Shown here: positions 48,670-59,828 of the stretch, piece by piece
How the letters are laid out: every line of letters starts with the position of its first letter
Numbering within the stretch: position 1 is the first letter of the stretch
Assembly (NCBI GenBank): GCA_000711775.1
Contig: ARYC01001472.1
Coordinates: forward strand, 1 to 64,000
Length of the DNA stretch: 64,000 nucleotides
Source: Oxytricha trifallax
Taxonomy: Eukaryota; Ciliophora; Spirotrichea; Sporadotrichida; Oxytrichidae
Direction: 5' to 3'
Position numbers and translations under genes: made by a program
Notes under the pieces: generated by a model
Told to the model about the DNA's origin: nothing
Seen by the model: only the letters and a program-made list of their open reading frames with translations
Database searches by the model: none

Positions 48670-49296
48670 TCACACAAACATAAACTTAGAATCATGTGAC
48701 AGTTCTCTGAAATTTATCTTTCTATGCTGTAGTTTGATTTTTTCTATAGTTTATTGATTCTCTTAGTTTGGCTTTATAATGTTAGAGAATGCATGCTGTC
48801 TGAGACCTCCATTTATATTATTTTTATCGAGATATTGCTTGATTCTTTACTTAGAATCTCTTTCACCCTTGCAGCTAAAGTAATCGTTTCTTGGCATGTC
48901 GCTCTCTATTATTATTACTGCTAGATCCAGATGTCCAATTAAGTGTCTCCATCTCTCCAGTCCTCTCTCTCTCTGGGAAATATCCATGAGTACTGTATAC
49001 ATTTCCTAATGCAGAGGCTTGCACTTTTTTAGCTCTGTTGAAGTAAATGATAAAAACTCAAAGAGGCTGAATGTTCATTATGATATTCTCTGGCTTTAAG
49101 TCTCTATGAACATAACCTAGCTTGTGAAGCTCTTCAATCCCCTCAACTATCTGTTATACTATCTAGCCAATTTATCTCTGACATCTATTGTCAGATAAGA
49201 ATTCTCTGTAAGTCATTTTAAGTATAGGAAGCCTGAGGCTACATGATCTTTACCAAGTAAAATAGCATTAAGATAGATAATATGCTTACACTCATT
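48670..49296 (-). pseudogene. TBE-4 zinc-finger/kinase gene, 3' half
   Basis: Continues the gene interrupted at 53858. The kinase-like domain has YVHRDLKPENI (about 49120-49090) and YFN instead of DFG. TGA codons and frameshifts are present. It ends FVE/FV-type at TGA 48670-48672, as in the other copies. Confidence 0.75.
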
Positions 49297-49377
49297 CAAA
49301 ACCCCAAAACCCCTTAATGAGGTTTATAAGTGCTTTGATTTGTAGGGAATTTTTTAGGGGTTGGAATTATTAATTAA

Positions 49378-50393
49378 ATGCGAGACAAAAATAGCAAGCT
49401 TTTGGGGTCTATTTATGATGAAGAGTATATAGATTTAGTGTTTAAACTGAGATATGGATGTGATATGTATAGTGAATAAGTCAAACCAGTACTGAACTAT
49501 AAGTCTATTGCACTGTTCTTAAAGCGTAGTCCATCAACAGTTCGCTCTCACTGCTTGAAAGCTGTGTAATTAAAGCAATAATAGCTGAATTCTATACCTA
49601 AGAGGAAGTCAAAGTTTCTATAGAAGCATATTGACTATCTTATTAATGAAAAAACTTTGAAGTATTGGGCTCACTTTTCTCTTGAACAACGAGCTACTAT
49701 GTTTCACCGCCAGTTCCCTGAGTTGAAGATCTATGCATAATCTTTTTCAAACATTTATAAACGAAACGGTATCTCTTACAATGGTGTAAATCGTTTCAAG
49801 AGAGTAATTAATTTCACTCTGCCATTTACAACAACAACTTATATTATATTTATAATTAAATGCAGAGAGCCTAATAGAATAATATTAAGTTTATTCATGT
49901 GTTTACATTCAACTCTTTGATCTAGAAGGCTTGGTATAAGAGGCATAGCAACATAGAAGAATATGACTAGAAAGTCAAGGTATAAACAATGGCAATTCTT
50001 GGAGAAATTAGCGAGGATGCTTGTTTAGAAACTTATGTTATTCATCCTCGCTCTTTTAAGACATAGCAGTATATTAAGTTCTTAAAGCAGCTGAGAGAGA
50101 AGTACCCTGAATAAGAGATTATACTATTCGTTGATAATCATTATGTTCATAAGACTAAAGAAACAAGGAAGAATTATGAACAACTTAGAATAACGCCAGT
50201 GTTCAACGTACCTTACAGTCCATAGTTTAATGGAATTTAGTTCTATTGGGGTATATTAAAAAGTCATTACAAGAAACTACTGCTTTACTACTTGATTCAT
50301 GACCTACCTATCGATACAGTCGATTTTATAAAAATTCAGCTAAAAGAGTTGATAATTAGTTGGCATAAAAGTGTTCTAAAGTAGGGAGAGTGA
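49378..50393 (+). pseudogene. TBE-5 DDE transposase, catalytic residues lost
   Basis: Starts at ATG 49378 (MRDKNSKLLGSIYDEEYID) just inside the terminal repeat. It reads openly to about 49915, where a frameshift occurs. The block HADEAVFTFN is shortened to HVFTFN, deleting the first catalytic Asp. LFVDNHYVHK keeps the second Asp. NGIEFYW has become NGIQFYW (GAA to TAG, read as Gln), removing the Glu. Even if in frame, the protein could not catalyse transposition. Confidence 0.85.
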
Positions 50394-50442
50394 ATGTATA
50401 TAAATAAATTTTGTAGTTAAGTTAATTAATATATAATATAAG

Positions 50443-51218
50443 TCACATTTAAAATTCTTTAGAGGGAGCTGGCTTCTCTTTCTTTTCTTCTACTTCTTGC
50501 TTCCCTCCTCCTAAGTTTCTTCTCTTGCTGCCCGCTCCAGCATCTATGTTCATTGACTCTGGAGGCTAAATATTTGAATAAAGTCTCTTGCTGACTTCAT
50601 ACTTTGTCTACGACTTTCGCTCTCTGTGAAGCTTGCTCTATTCCTTCATCAAGAAGATGCCAGTACCAGATTTTTCTAAAGAGTTAAGCTTGAAATATAA
50701 GGGTGTTTCTGCAGCTCTGATAGCCAGCTCTCACTTATCTTGATCCCTTGTTTGTCCTTATCTTCTGAAGAGATGCTGTACCTTTTCTTATGAGATTCTT
50801 GAATAATTTCTTTCAAGTAATCACCTTTAATTGTTGCAAGTATGCCAAAGAAATAGTATCTTTCAGGCAGTTTATTTGACAACTGCTATTTAGTAGGCAG
50901 GTACAGCGAAACCTCTGGGTCATTCATAGCATCAATATATAAGTTAGTCACTGAGATTTCTGGATAGTTTGGAATCTCTGCAAACTTTTAATCTTAAGTT
51001 TTAAATGCTTTCTTCTCTTCGCAGAGTATCGCCCTTTGAAATGAAATTTTAGTACCTTCCATCGTTGGCAAGAACAAACCAACTACATAATCTAGATGAG
51101 TTACTATGAGTTCATTACCTTGCTGCACCAGGTAGCGGTGCAAATCCTCCTTGCTTCTAAATCTTTGAATCAATTCTTGTGCTTGCACTCTTTTCATTGC
51201 ATCATTCATTGACTCCAT
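50443..51218 (-). pseudogene. TBE-5 middle gene (22-kDa type)
   Basis: Starts MESMNDAMKRVQAQELIQRF at 51218. Exon 1 ends at 51119; the 36-bp intron 51083-51118 (GTAATG...TGTAG) is a multiple of three with no TGA in frame. Exon 2 has GLFLPTMEGTKISFQRAIL, then a frame break near 50990, NKLPERYYFFGILATIKGDY and KKRYSISSEDKDKQG. The conserved basic tail ends SKEFQM at TGA 50443. The second short intron seen in TBE-6 has lost its donor here. Confidence 0.78.
51083..51118 (-). other. 36-bp intron in TBE-5 middle gene
   Basis: GTAATG at the donor (complement of 51118) and TGTAG at the acceptor. Same codon position and same length as in TBE-2, TBE-4 and TBE-6. Confidence 0.7.
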
Positions 51219-51658
51219 CTTGTTTACAGATCTAAGAAATGATATTCAAATTTAAGTTTATTGATTTCAATTATATACCTCTGTAAAACTTACTATTAAA
51301 TATGGGCATCCTATAGGAGGTCAACCTCTTAGAAGGATATGGAGAAGGTTTTGAGAACTGGTTTCAAACTTGAGAGATTGATATCAATTTCTACTGTTAT
51401 AGTTCCATATTTTTTAATTTAATTTGGTACATACTTAATTAGGAGCAGCTCTTAACTTGGTACGTGCTTTAATCAACTTATTATTGAAAGTTAAAACGGT
51501 TACTTCCTCACCCATATTTAGAGCTGGATCATCTCTTAACACTCATATTTCTTCTCTAATACTCTTAAAACTTCCCTTGAAACTTGTAGGCTTGGAAAGC
51601 TTTCATATAAGCTCTCAGTTATAGAGGCAGTTTTATAATTTTAAATTCAAATTTAAAT

Positions 51659-53738
51659 ATGAGCGCTAAAATTTTAAGAATAACAACAGCACTTCCATCA
51701 AACTAAATGTGACTTAACTTTGGCAAAAATAAAAAGTGTGATAGCTGTGAGACCAACCCTCATAAAGAACTACCAGAGCTATGACTTGAGTTCTCTGTTA
51801 TTAAAATAGAAAATAAATGACAAACAAGTGTGAAAGAGACAGAGAGGAAGAGAAAGGTATTCATGAAATTACTATACAAACTGAAGAAGTTGAAGTCTAT
51901 TTTTGTGAGCTATGTGAGAGAGATTTTACTCATAAATCAAGCTGGTACAGACATAAGAAGGAGCATAGAGAAGCCAAGCCCACTGTCTACTTAAAGCATG
52001 ATAAAATAGATGGAAAGTATGACTGCTTTGAGTGCCACAAGCAATACTCTCATACAAGAGACTTGAAGAAGTATCTATTAAAAGCTCACAAGAAAGATAT
52101 AGAAGTTTAGAATCATTAAGTTGAGCTGAAGCTTTTCAACAAAAGAAAAGCGAGGGAATATTTTAAGGTCGTAGCGCCTGAATAAGCTAGAGAGTTAGAA
52201 TACGTTAAGAAGGCACGCAACCAACTGACCTCTGAAATCACAAAAATTGTGATCAAGATTCAATACAAAAAATGCCAGTTCTTGCTTAAATTGACCTAGA
52301 TACTTCTCTTCAAAGATACCTTATATTAGAAGACTTCTTTGATAAGAAAGTTATCAATGATCATCAATACGCATACAAGGTGTATCCCTTCAACTATCTC
52401 TTAAGTGATGATAAATATTAAATGGAGTTTACAAATGAGTAAAAAGCCGCCATTAGTAAAATTTTAATGAAATTGAGAGGATAAGGAAAAATAATAGAAA
52501 CACATTTTGAGATATATTCATTCTTAGTATATTAATCATTTATAAATTAAAAGTTAAGTCTTAATGATTCATAAATTTATTAGTTTTTGTTTAATATTTT
52601 AATTTCTCTCTAATTCTTCTTAATTTTTAAATTGGGGTTCATTCTCTTTTTGTTGAATTATGAGTTCTTATTCTATTTTATCTCAATACTGATTCGAGTT
52701 TCTTAGTTTGTAAATAATTCTTATCACTCTTAGTTTTTCCTCAATGTTCTAGAGGAATTCTCTCAAGCATTTACTCTCAACTTCAGAGTCTTTCTAATAT
52801 GCAATGAAGACAAATCTGCAATAATCATTGTTTATTTTTTGGGAGTATTTAAAATTAGATCAAACATACTTAAAAGAGTAAAATAAAGTAAAACTATAAT
52901 ATTTACCATTAGTTTTATTCGTATTTATCTACTGATTAATGAGTGTTTAAGGTGGGTTCAAATCCCTATAAAACCCAATTTTTTTAGATGATTAATTAAG
53001 ATAACTAGTTTAAGCATAATAGGTTATTTTAAGAAGTTAATTAGTATTTATTAAATCACTCTATACTAATGATTTTACTCTTTTATCAAGTACTCACTCA
53101 AGCAAAGTTTAAAGAGTGTAGTTGCTTAATCAAGCTAGATGCTGTTCTCCTTGTTAATGATCATGTTGCTTTCAGACTCCCACTCTATGAAATGACCCTA
53201 AGAGATTTCATAACAGATCAAAGGAATCATAAGTAACTTGGATAAATAGCAACTCAGACCATACAAGGTATTAAAGAGCTTCACAAGTTAGGGTTTTTTC
53301 ACAGAGATTTTAAGCCAGAAAATATAATGATAAACTTTTCACCAGTAAGATTAGCAATAATCGATGTCAACAGAGCTTATTGACTGGAAGTATCAAGGCT
53401 TAGAACTGTAATGGGTATGCAAGGGTACTATCCAGAAAGAGAAAACTGGAGAGATGGAGACTTTTAGTGGGATATGTGGGCTTTAGCAGCAATAATAATA
53501 GAGTGGGATATGCCTCGCAACGTTTACTACTCTACAAGGTGCGAGAAAGATGCTAAGTATAGAATCAAGTAGTTTTATAGACAAAACAAGAGTCTCTCAA
53601 TAAATAAAACATATGGCAGAATCAATAATAATAAAACCAAACTCAAGATCAGACATAATAATAGAGAGGATAGAATTGTGGGTAAGCAAGATAAACTTCA
53701 GACCTTTCTCACATGATCCAAAAGTGCATTTTGAGTGA
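51659..53738 (+). pseudogene. TBE-5 zinc-finger/kinase gene with a large insert
   Basis: ATG 51659 opens the frame but a TGA follows within 20 codons. The C2H2 fingers (CELCERDF...; CFECHKQYSH, 51905-52100) are in an open frame at 51817-52107. The kinase-like region resumes at about 53100 with FFHRDFKPENIMIN and DVN in place of DFG. About 640 bp of AT-rich DNA (52452-53098) splits the gene. It ends at TGA 53736. Confidence 0.78.
52452..53098. other. AT-rich insert inside the TBE-5 kinase gene
   Basis: Comparison with TBE-1 shows the coding sequence is continuous across this point there. The insert has no coding capacity, no telomeric ends and only a weak ATTAGTAAAAT-type inverted match at its borders. 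It accounts for the excess length of TBE-5. Confidence 0.65.
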
Positions 53739-53857
53739 TTAAATTAAAAACATTTACTATAAATTTAACATTAAAACCTATTAATAACTCCAACCCCTAA
53801 CAAATTCCCTACAAATCAAAGCACTTATAAACCTCATTAAAGGATTTTGGGGTTTTG

Positions 53858-54682
53858 ATTCAACTTTGCCTTTAAAGAGCATAATACTCATTAGCAAATT
53901 CCATTTGGAACTTTCATCAACAAGGAATTAATTAAAAGGATATATCTTGTAAGCATACTAGTCATCAGTAATGACTCTCTTCTCTATTTTATCTTCAAGA
54001 GTGAGATAGCTTCAAGACAAGAATCTAAGTCAATAATTTTTAATATGGGAATCTTTATTGCCTCTATTTTTACCATGATTTTATTGATCTCAGAGACTGG
54101 AAAGTTCTTGACTGCTTTCTTCATTTTTACTTACTTCTAGACTTCAACTCTAAGAGACTCCACTAGATTTCTTGATCTTCTTTTTTAGAGGAATCTATTT
54201 CCTGTAGGTTCATGAATAAAGACAAAACTTTAATTATGCTTTATCTTTAAGTGCACTTTGAGGTCTCTAGTATGAGAATATGGCTTCTCACAGAACTCAC
54301 AGACATACTTCTTATCTTTCTTTTAATGCTTGAGATATAACATTGGCATATCGTTGTGTATATCTCTCAAGTGTCTCTTATGAGTTGATTTGTAAAGGAA
54401 AACTTTATTACATTCTTTGCATTAATAGTCAACTTTGTCTGGTATTTATTAATGCTCTATGGCGGGTTGTTTAACCTCCTTCTCAATTTGCACAGACAGC
54501 TTCTTTGATAACCTCTTACTTAACTTATATTTAAATCTCAAAGCTTGACTGGTCAAAGTTGTCATAAGTAGGGTCCACTGAGTACAAGCGTCTCTGGTCT
54601 CTACTTTTCTTGGTTGCTGGAATGATAACTTTTATTGGCTTGATCAAAGTAATGCCGCTCTTCTTAACAGATTAGCACTCAT
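53858..54682 (-). pseudogene. TBE-4 zinc-finger/kinase gene, 5' half
   Basis: Start MSANLLRRAALL at 54682, followed at once by a TGA. The C2H2 fingers CKECNKVFLYKSTHKRH and CEFCEKPYSHTRDLKVH (about 54440-54240) are well kept. The gene runs to the TBE-5 insertion at 53857. Confidence 0.78.
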
Positions 54683-54888
54683 TTCAGATTGCTGATATAT
54701 TTTATTATAATAATGACAAAATATACATTGATAAACTATAATAGTCGAGTATAAGTCACCACTCTGGTAGATTCTTAGCTGAGAGGTAAGAAGATTAACT
54801 AACCATAAAAGACTGTAAGTTTACATATTTTATTAGAATTTTATACATTTTAGTAAATTAAAATATTCGTAACGAAGTTTTGTTTCTA

Positions 54889-54936
54889 TAGGAGGTCCTC
54901 CAAATCAAGTTTGAACTTAATTTGGAGGACCTCCTA
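54889..54936. promoter_or_regulatory. Perfect palindrome in the divergent region of TBE-4
   Basis: TAGGAGGTCCTCCAAAT (54889-54905) and its exact complement (54920-54936) lie between the divergent kinase and middle genes. The type-A elements have GGTACC-based repeats at the equivalent position instead. A role as a binding site is inference. Confidence 0.5.
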
Positions 54937-55146
54937 AAATAATTAAACGTTATTAGGAGCAATTTAAGGAGATAGATTGATAAAAATGGAAATCAATCTG
55001 TGAAACTTGAAGCAAGTTTTTCAATGCTTCTCCGCATATCTTTTCAAGGTTGAGGTCCTCCCTATATAGTAGTAAGATTTTAATAAACTTAGAATGGATA
55101 TCCATAATTTTTAATTTCATTAACAATTCTAGAATGAGGAAACAAG

Positions 55147-55934
55147 ATGGAGTCTATGAATGATGCAATGAAGAGAATTTAATCTCAAGATTTAATAGGA
55201 AAATTTTGAAGAAAAGATTACCTTTATAGATATTTGGTATAGCAAGGTAAGTTCTTAAGTAAGATTAATAAATCCATTATAGTTGGATTACTCTTGCCGA
55301 CTTAGGAGGGAACTAAAATCTCATTCTTAAAAGCCTTACTGAGTGAAGAAAAAAGCTTTTAAGTCTAATAAAATTAGGATGATAGAGATACCTAACTACC
55401 CTGAAATCTCTGTAACAAATCTGTATGACGATGCTATGAGTGATCCGGACGCAGCTCTCTATCTTCCATCAAAGCTACAGCTCTTTAATAAGTTGCCAGA
55501 GAGATACTTTTTCTTTGGTGTTCTTGCAACTCTGAAACCTGAGTACGTAAATGAAGTTATTTAAGAAGCTCACAAGAAACTATACAGCATCTCTCCTTAA
55601 GAAAAAGAGAAGCAAGGTATTAAAATAAGTGACACCTGGCTTTAGGAACTTCAAAAGCATCCATCCATCTAAAGTAAGCTTACCCTTCTAACTTTATACA
55701 AAAACCTGGAACTGCTATATACTTGATGAAAGAGCGTAGCAAATTAAACAGAGAGAGAAAATCACAGGTAAAGCATGAATTGAGTAAGAGACTCTACAAA
55801 GATTTCTAAAAGCCGGATCAGATGAACATAAACACAGGAGCTGATACTGAAAGAAGAAACATAGACCCAAGCAAGCCTTAAGAGGAAGAAAACAAAGAGA
55901 AGCCTTATCCCTTACGGGCAAGTTTGATATGTGA
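55147..55934 (+). pseudogene. TBE-4 middle gene (22-kDa type)
   Basis: ATG 55147 (MESMNDAMKRIQSQDL), TGA at codon 21, 36-bp intron 55247-55282, then GTKISFLKAL, a 1-nt loss near 55350, and the long conserved block IPNYPEISVTNLYDD ... NKLPERYFFFGVLATLKPEY (open 55343-55562). The tail ends KFDM at TGA 55932, 6 bp before the convergent transposase stop. Confidence 0.78.
55247..55282 (+). other. 36-bp intron in TBE-4 middle gene
   Basis: GTAAGT donor and TATAG acceptor; same position and length as in the other TBEs. Confidence 0.75.
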
Positions 55935-55940
55935 ACTTAT

Positions 55941-56973
55941 TCATTCGTTTAAATCTAAAACTTTTTATATACACAAAATTTCCCTTCTCTTGCGCATACT
56001 TTAGCTTTCTCATCGCTGACTCTCTTAGAAGCACTCTTAATAAAATCTACTGTATCTATCTTCAAGTCGTGCATCAAGTGATAGAGTAGAAGTTTCTTGT
56101 AGTGGCCTTTTAATTCCATTGAACTGAGGACTGTAGGGAACATTAAATACAGGTGTTATGTTTAGCCTTTCATATTCCTTCCTTGTGTCTTTAGTTTTAT
56201 GGACAGATAAGTTATCTACAGACAGAATAATCTCTTAGTCGGCGTACTTATCTCTGAGTTATTATAAGAACTTTATGTATTATTCGGTCTTTATTGAGCG
56301 AGGGTGGATAACATAAGTCTCGAGGCCATTATCTTCGCTTATTCCACCAAGAATTGCATGAGTTTATATCTTAACCTTTTAGTCATAAACTTCAATATTA
56401 CTATACCTCTTGTACCAAGACCTTGATATGAAGGTATTAAAAGTGAATACTGCCTCATCAGCGTGTATGAACTTTATATTATGCTCTTAAGCCCTTTGCA
56501 TTTAATCAAATATATAATTTAAATTATCCTTATAAAATGGAACATTAAAGTCAATCACTCTCTTAATGCGATTGACAGTCTTGTAAGATATTCCGTTCTT
56601 TTTATATATGTTAGCTATCGATTAAGCAGAGATATGAAGCTCAGGAAATTGGCGATGAAACATCACAGATCAGATCATTAGGCGAGTGAGAAGTAAGCCA
56701 GTATTTAAGAGTCTTATCATTAATAAGATATTCAATATGATGTTGCTAAAATTTTAAAGGTCTTTTAGGCTGAGAATAAAGATGCTATCTCTTTAAATTC
56801 AATGCTAATAAATAGTAAAACCTAACAGTAGCAGGAGATTTATGGAGTAGCCTTGCTATAGACGTGTAATTTAGGATAGGCTTGAGTTAATCATTATATT
56901 AATCACATCCATAACGCAACTTAAAAAATAAATCTATATAATCACTGCCATAAATTGACCACAAATCTCGCAT
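55941..56973 (-). pseudogene. TBE-4 DDE transposase, catalytic Glu deleted
   Basis: From ATG 56973 to the position of the conserved stop at 55941. HADEAVFTFN is readable (about 56450), but a deletion of about 20 bp near 56120 removes EFYWGLL, including the catalytic Glu; only NGI-KGHYKK remains. Further frameshifts are present. Confidence 0.8.
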
Positions 56974-57559
56974 ATACTCACTTAAAATACTAATATATAA
57001 ACATTAAACCCATACATAAACCCTATTAAAACTCTAATAAAGTATGCATTAATAGTCTACTTTCATCAATCAAAAACTCAATCAAAATACTGAAAGGGAT
57101 TTAGGGTTTTGAGTGTCAACGACACCCCTAAATTTAACACATACCTGATCGCGTGGTAAGATCAGAACTTATACTATTAAAATTCAAACAATATATCAAT
57201 ATTATTAGAGAGGAACTGCAAACTCAGAGAATACAACTATAATATCTATTTTGTTCAAGAAGAACTCTTATCTCATAGAATACTAATATATTAAATTTTT
57301 CAATAAATATAAACTTTTATCTCATTAAACAATAATAAAATAAATTATCTTTTAATAGTAGTTTGATAAAATAATGTGAGAACGAAATTAATTTTATTTT
57401 ATTATGAAATAAATAAATTTTTGAAATAAACGATTACGATGTTAATTCATCAAATGACCTCAAAATAAAGCAGTAACCACAACCAGCACTCAACTAACCA
57501 ATAACATGGTGACGTGATTACTACTCTCTTGATCCTCATGGCCATGACAGGAGTAAAGT

Positions 57560-57672
57560 GTTTACAAAAGTGACATCTAAAAAATACATAAAAAGAATAT
57601 GGAATTTCTTTCACTTCTATTCCTATAAAACAAGATGTAACGAAACGGAGTGCCATTGTTTAAGCGATCATT
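57560..57672. repeat. Left fragment of the 193-bp satellite
   Basis: CAAAAGTGAC(A/C)TCTAAAAAA through TGTTTAAGCGAT matches the unit repeated from 61791 onward. It is cut by TBE-6 at ATT. Confidence 0.9.
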
Positions 57673-57812
57673 CAAAACCCCAAAACCCCTTAGTGAGGTT
57701 TATAAGTGCTTTGATTTGTAGGGTATAGTTGGGGTCTTATTGGGGTTAGTAGACAAAATGCAGGTTTTATATGAATTTAATGAATATTTAATGATTATTA
57801 GTGTCGCTTAAC

Positions 57813-59260
57813 TCAAACAAATTTTATCTGCTTGTCTTTGTGATACCTCTTGAATCTCGCTGTCTTTAGTTGTTCTAGAATGTCATCTAATGATTATCTT
57901 GGATATGCTGCAGCTTTAACTATGACCATCTCAACTATCTTCTTAATTTTATCGCAGATTTCTTCTTATTTTATATGTTTAGCTGCTAAACTTATTGATT
58001 ATTTCTCGTGCTTTGTTCCAAAGTATGACATACTTTCCATATCGCTCTCTAATATGATAGCAGCAACTGCCCATACATCCCACTGAACTGAGCCATTAGT
58101 CCATTTCTCTCTAATTGGGAAGTATCCAGGAGTGCCAAGAACTTTAGCCAAAGTCACTATCTCTTATCTTAAGGCTCTATTGAAATCGATAACTACGACT
58201 TCTAAAGGGCAGAGGTTAAGCATAATATTTTCAGGCTTCAAATCTCTATGAACATATCCAAGTTCATGCAACTCCTTGACACCCTTAATCATATCTGTAA
58301 GAATATCATTTAAGTCATCAGGATATCTATTATGATATAGATAGTCTCTTAAAGTCATTTCAAATTTCTTGAGCCTTAGTGCGATGAAACCATAGCTTAA
58401 TATAACACCATTTAACTTAAGCAAGTTCTTGCAATCTCTTCTTTAAGCCTCTCTAAGAATCATATATTCGTTAGCAAACTCATTTTAATACTGCTCATTT
58501 TTTATGAGATAGCTGAAAGGGTATACCTTGTATGCATACTCATCAACTACTATAAGCTTTGCCTTGTTAGGCACACTTATGTGCAAGTAATTTTAAATGC
58601 AGCTACTAAGTTCAATTGCATTTAATGCAGGAATACTCATTGCTTTCGCTTGGAAGCATGCTAAAACAGTACGATCTGCAGGCTAGTTCATTGATTCAAA
58701 GCGACACTGTCTCTTGAGCTTCTCCTTAGGTCTCTTTAAGACTCAAGAAATTTTGATTTTCTTTTAGCAGGTACAAGTTATTAAGTCTCCTAATCTTAAA
58801 TCAAGAATTCGCTAAGATGATGTTTTAGCATATGCTTCTTAACCTTTGCTGAGTGAGTGTAAGACTTCATGCATGTTGTGCATTGGTACCTTCCATCCAC
58901 TTTGTCATGTTTAAAATAGATCTTGGCCTTGCCAGAGTGTACCTCTTTAATGTGCCTCTTCAAGCTAGACTCAATTGAGAAGAAGTTTTAGCAGTCTTCA
59001 CATTAAAATGTTTTAATTTTTTCTATTGGTTGCAGTTCCTTATCTTCTTCAACCAATTCAACTTATGTTTAAACACCCATCTCAGCGCTCTACTTCTTGT
59101 TTTAAACTTAAATTTTAAAGACCTCAGCTTCAAACTCTAGAGCTCTTAGCTCTACCTCCTTTTCAATATAAATTACTTCTGGTTTCTTGGAGGAGCCAAA
59201 GTTTAGCATTGATTGACCGGCTCCTAAAAGTGCCGCTCTACGATTTAAGTTGACCGCCAT
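57813..59260 (-). pseudogene. TBE-6 zinc-finger/kinase gene, one frameshift
   Basis: ATG 59258-59260 (MAVNLNRRAALLGAG) to TGA 57813, about 482 codons, as expected for the 57-kDa protein. Two C2H2 fingers: CEDCQNFFSIESSLKRHI (about 59010) and CTTCMKSYTHSAKVKKH (about 58890). The kinase-like domain runs 58560-57900, with a candidate Lys in EYAYKVYPF, catalytic loop YVHRDLKPENIML (58262) and VIDFN in place of DFG. A single frameshift near 58740 separates fingers from kinase; otherwise readable throughout. No glycine-rich loop is obvious. Confidence 0.85.
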
Positions 59261-59434
59261 ATTTAAATTCAAATTTAAATTTCTATTATAAAGCTCTTAA
59301 AACCTCTATAGCTATTTCTGGACTATATAGGAGTTGCAACAGCATTAATGATGGTTTGATCTAAGCTCTAAGACTTCATATTTATACATAGTTTATAACT
59401 ATAAATTTTCTAATTTTATGCTCAATATTTTTAA

Positions 59435-59650
59435 TTTTGGTACCAACTGAGAATAAATTCAGGTTGGTACTGGTACCAATTAGATTTGAACCATTTTGGA
59501 ACTTTTCCATTAAAACCTCATTAGTTTAAAACTAGGTACTAATTAAGTTTTGGTACTATTAAATTGGTACCAATTAAATAAAATTAAACGAATTTAGTAC
59601 CAGTACTAATTAAATTTAAACAAATTTAGTACTAATTTAATGGAACTAAA
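59435..59650. promoter_or_regulatory. Divergent intergenic region of TBE-6 with GGTAC repeats
   Basis: Same GGTACCAA/TTGGTAC inverted pair and repeated GGTACTAATTAA motifs as in TBE-2 (4145-4380), between the divergent kinase and middle genes. Confidence 0.45.
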
Positions 59651-59828
59651 TTGATAAAAATGGAGCTCCATCACTGCAGTTTGTTACAGCTTCTGCAAAC
59701 TTTCTCCACGTATCTTGCAGGGTTGACCTCCTATAAGATGCCCATATTTAATAGTAAGATTTTAAACAATAGGATCCAGAAGTCTATAAGTTATAATTTG
59801 AAATTCATTAATAGGGAGAGGAACAAAG

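Larger units (their letters stand above)
49297..53857. mobile_element. TBE: TBE-5: complete type-A TBE nested in TBE-4
   Basis: The left end CAAAACCCCAAAACCCC (49297-49313) and right end GATTTTGGGGTTTTG (to 53857) carry the type-A inverted repeat of about 78 bp. A 3-bp ATT is duplicated on both sides; joining the flanks restores the TBE-4 kinase gene. It is in the opposite orientation to TBE-4. Length is 4.56 kb, about 0.5 kb over the norm because of an insert in its kinase gene. Confidence 0.93.
48509..57111. mobile_element. TBE: TBE-4: type-B TBE split by TBE-5
   Basis: The left end (48509, degenerate CAAAACCTCAAAAC) and right end (57111, ATTTAGGGTTTTG) are inverted copies over about 110 bp. 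Subtracting the 4.56-kb TBE-5 leaves about 4.04 kb, a normal TBE. Terminal telomeric repeats have mutated, and flanks (AAT left, AGT right) no longer match, so this is an old copy. Confidence 0.88.

Noticed and set aside
57450..57656. Minus-strand 68-codon ORF
   Set aside because: It straddles unique DNA and a satellite fragment and has no support beyond chance.
57673..57689. Possible true telomere or chromosome end
   Set aside because: The C4A4 repeat is only 17 bp and internal, paired with an inverted copy 4.1 kb away and flanked by ATT duplications, so it is a TBE terminus.
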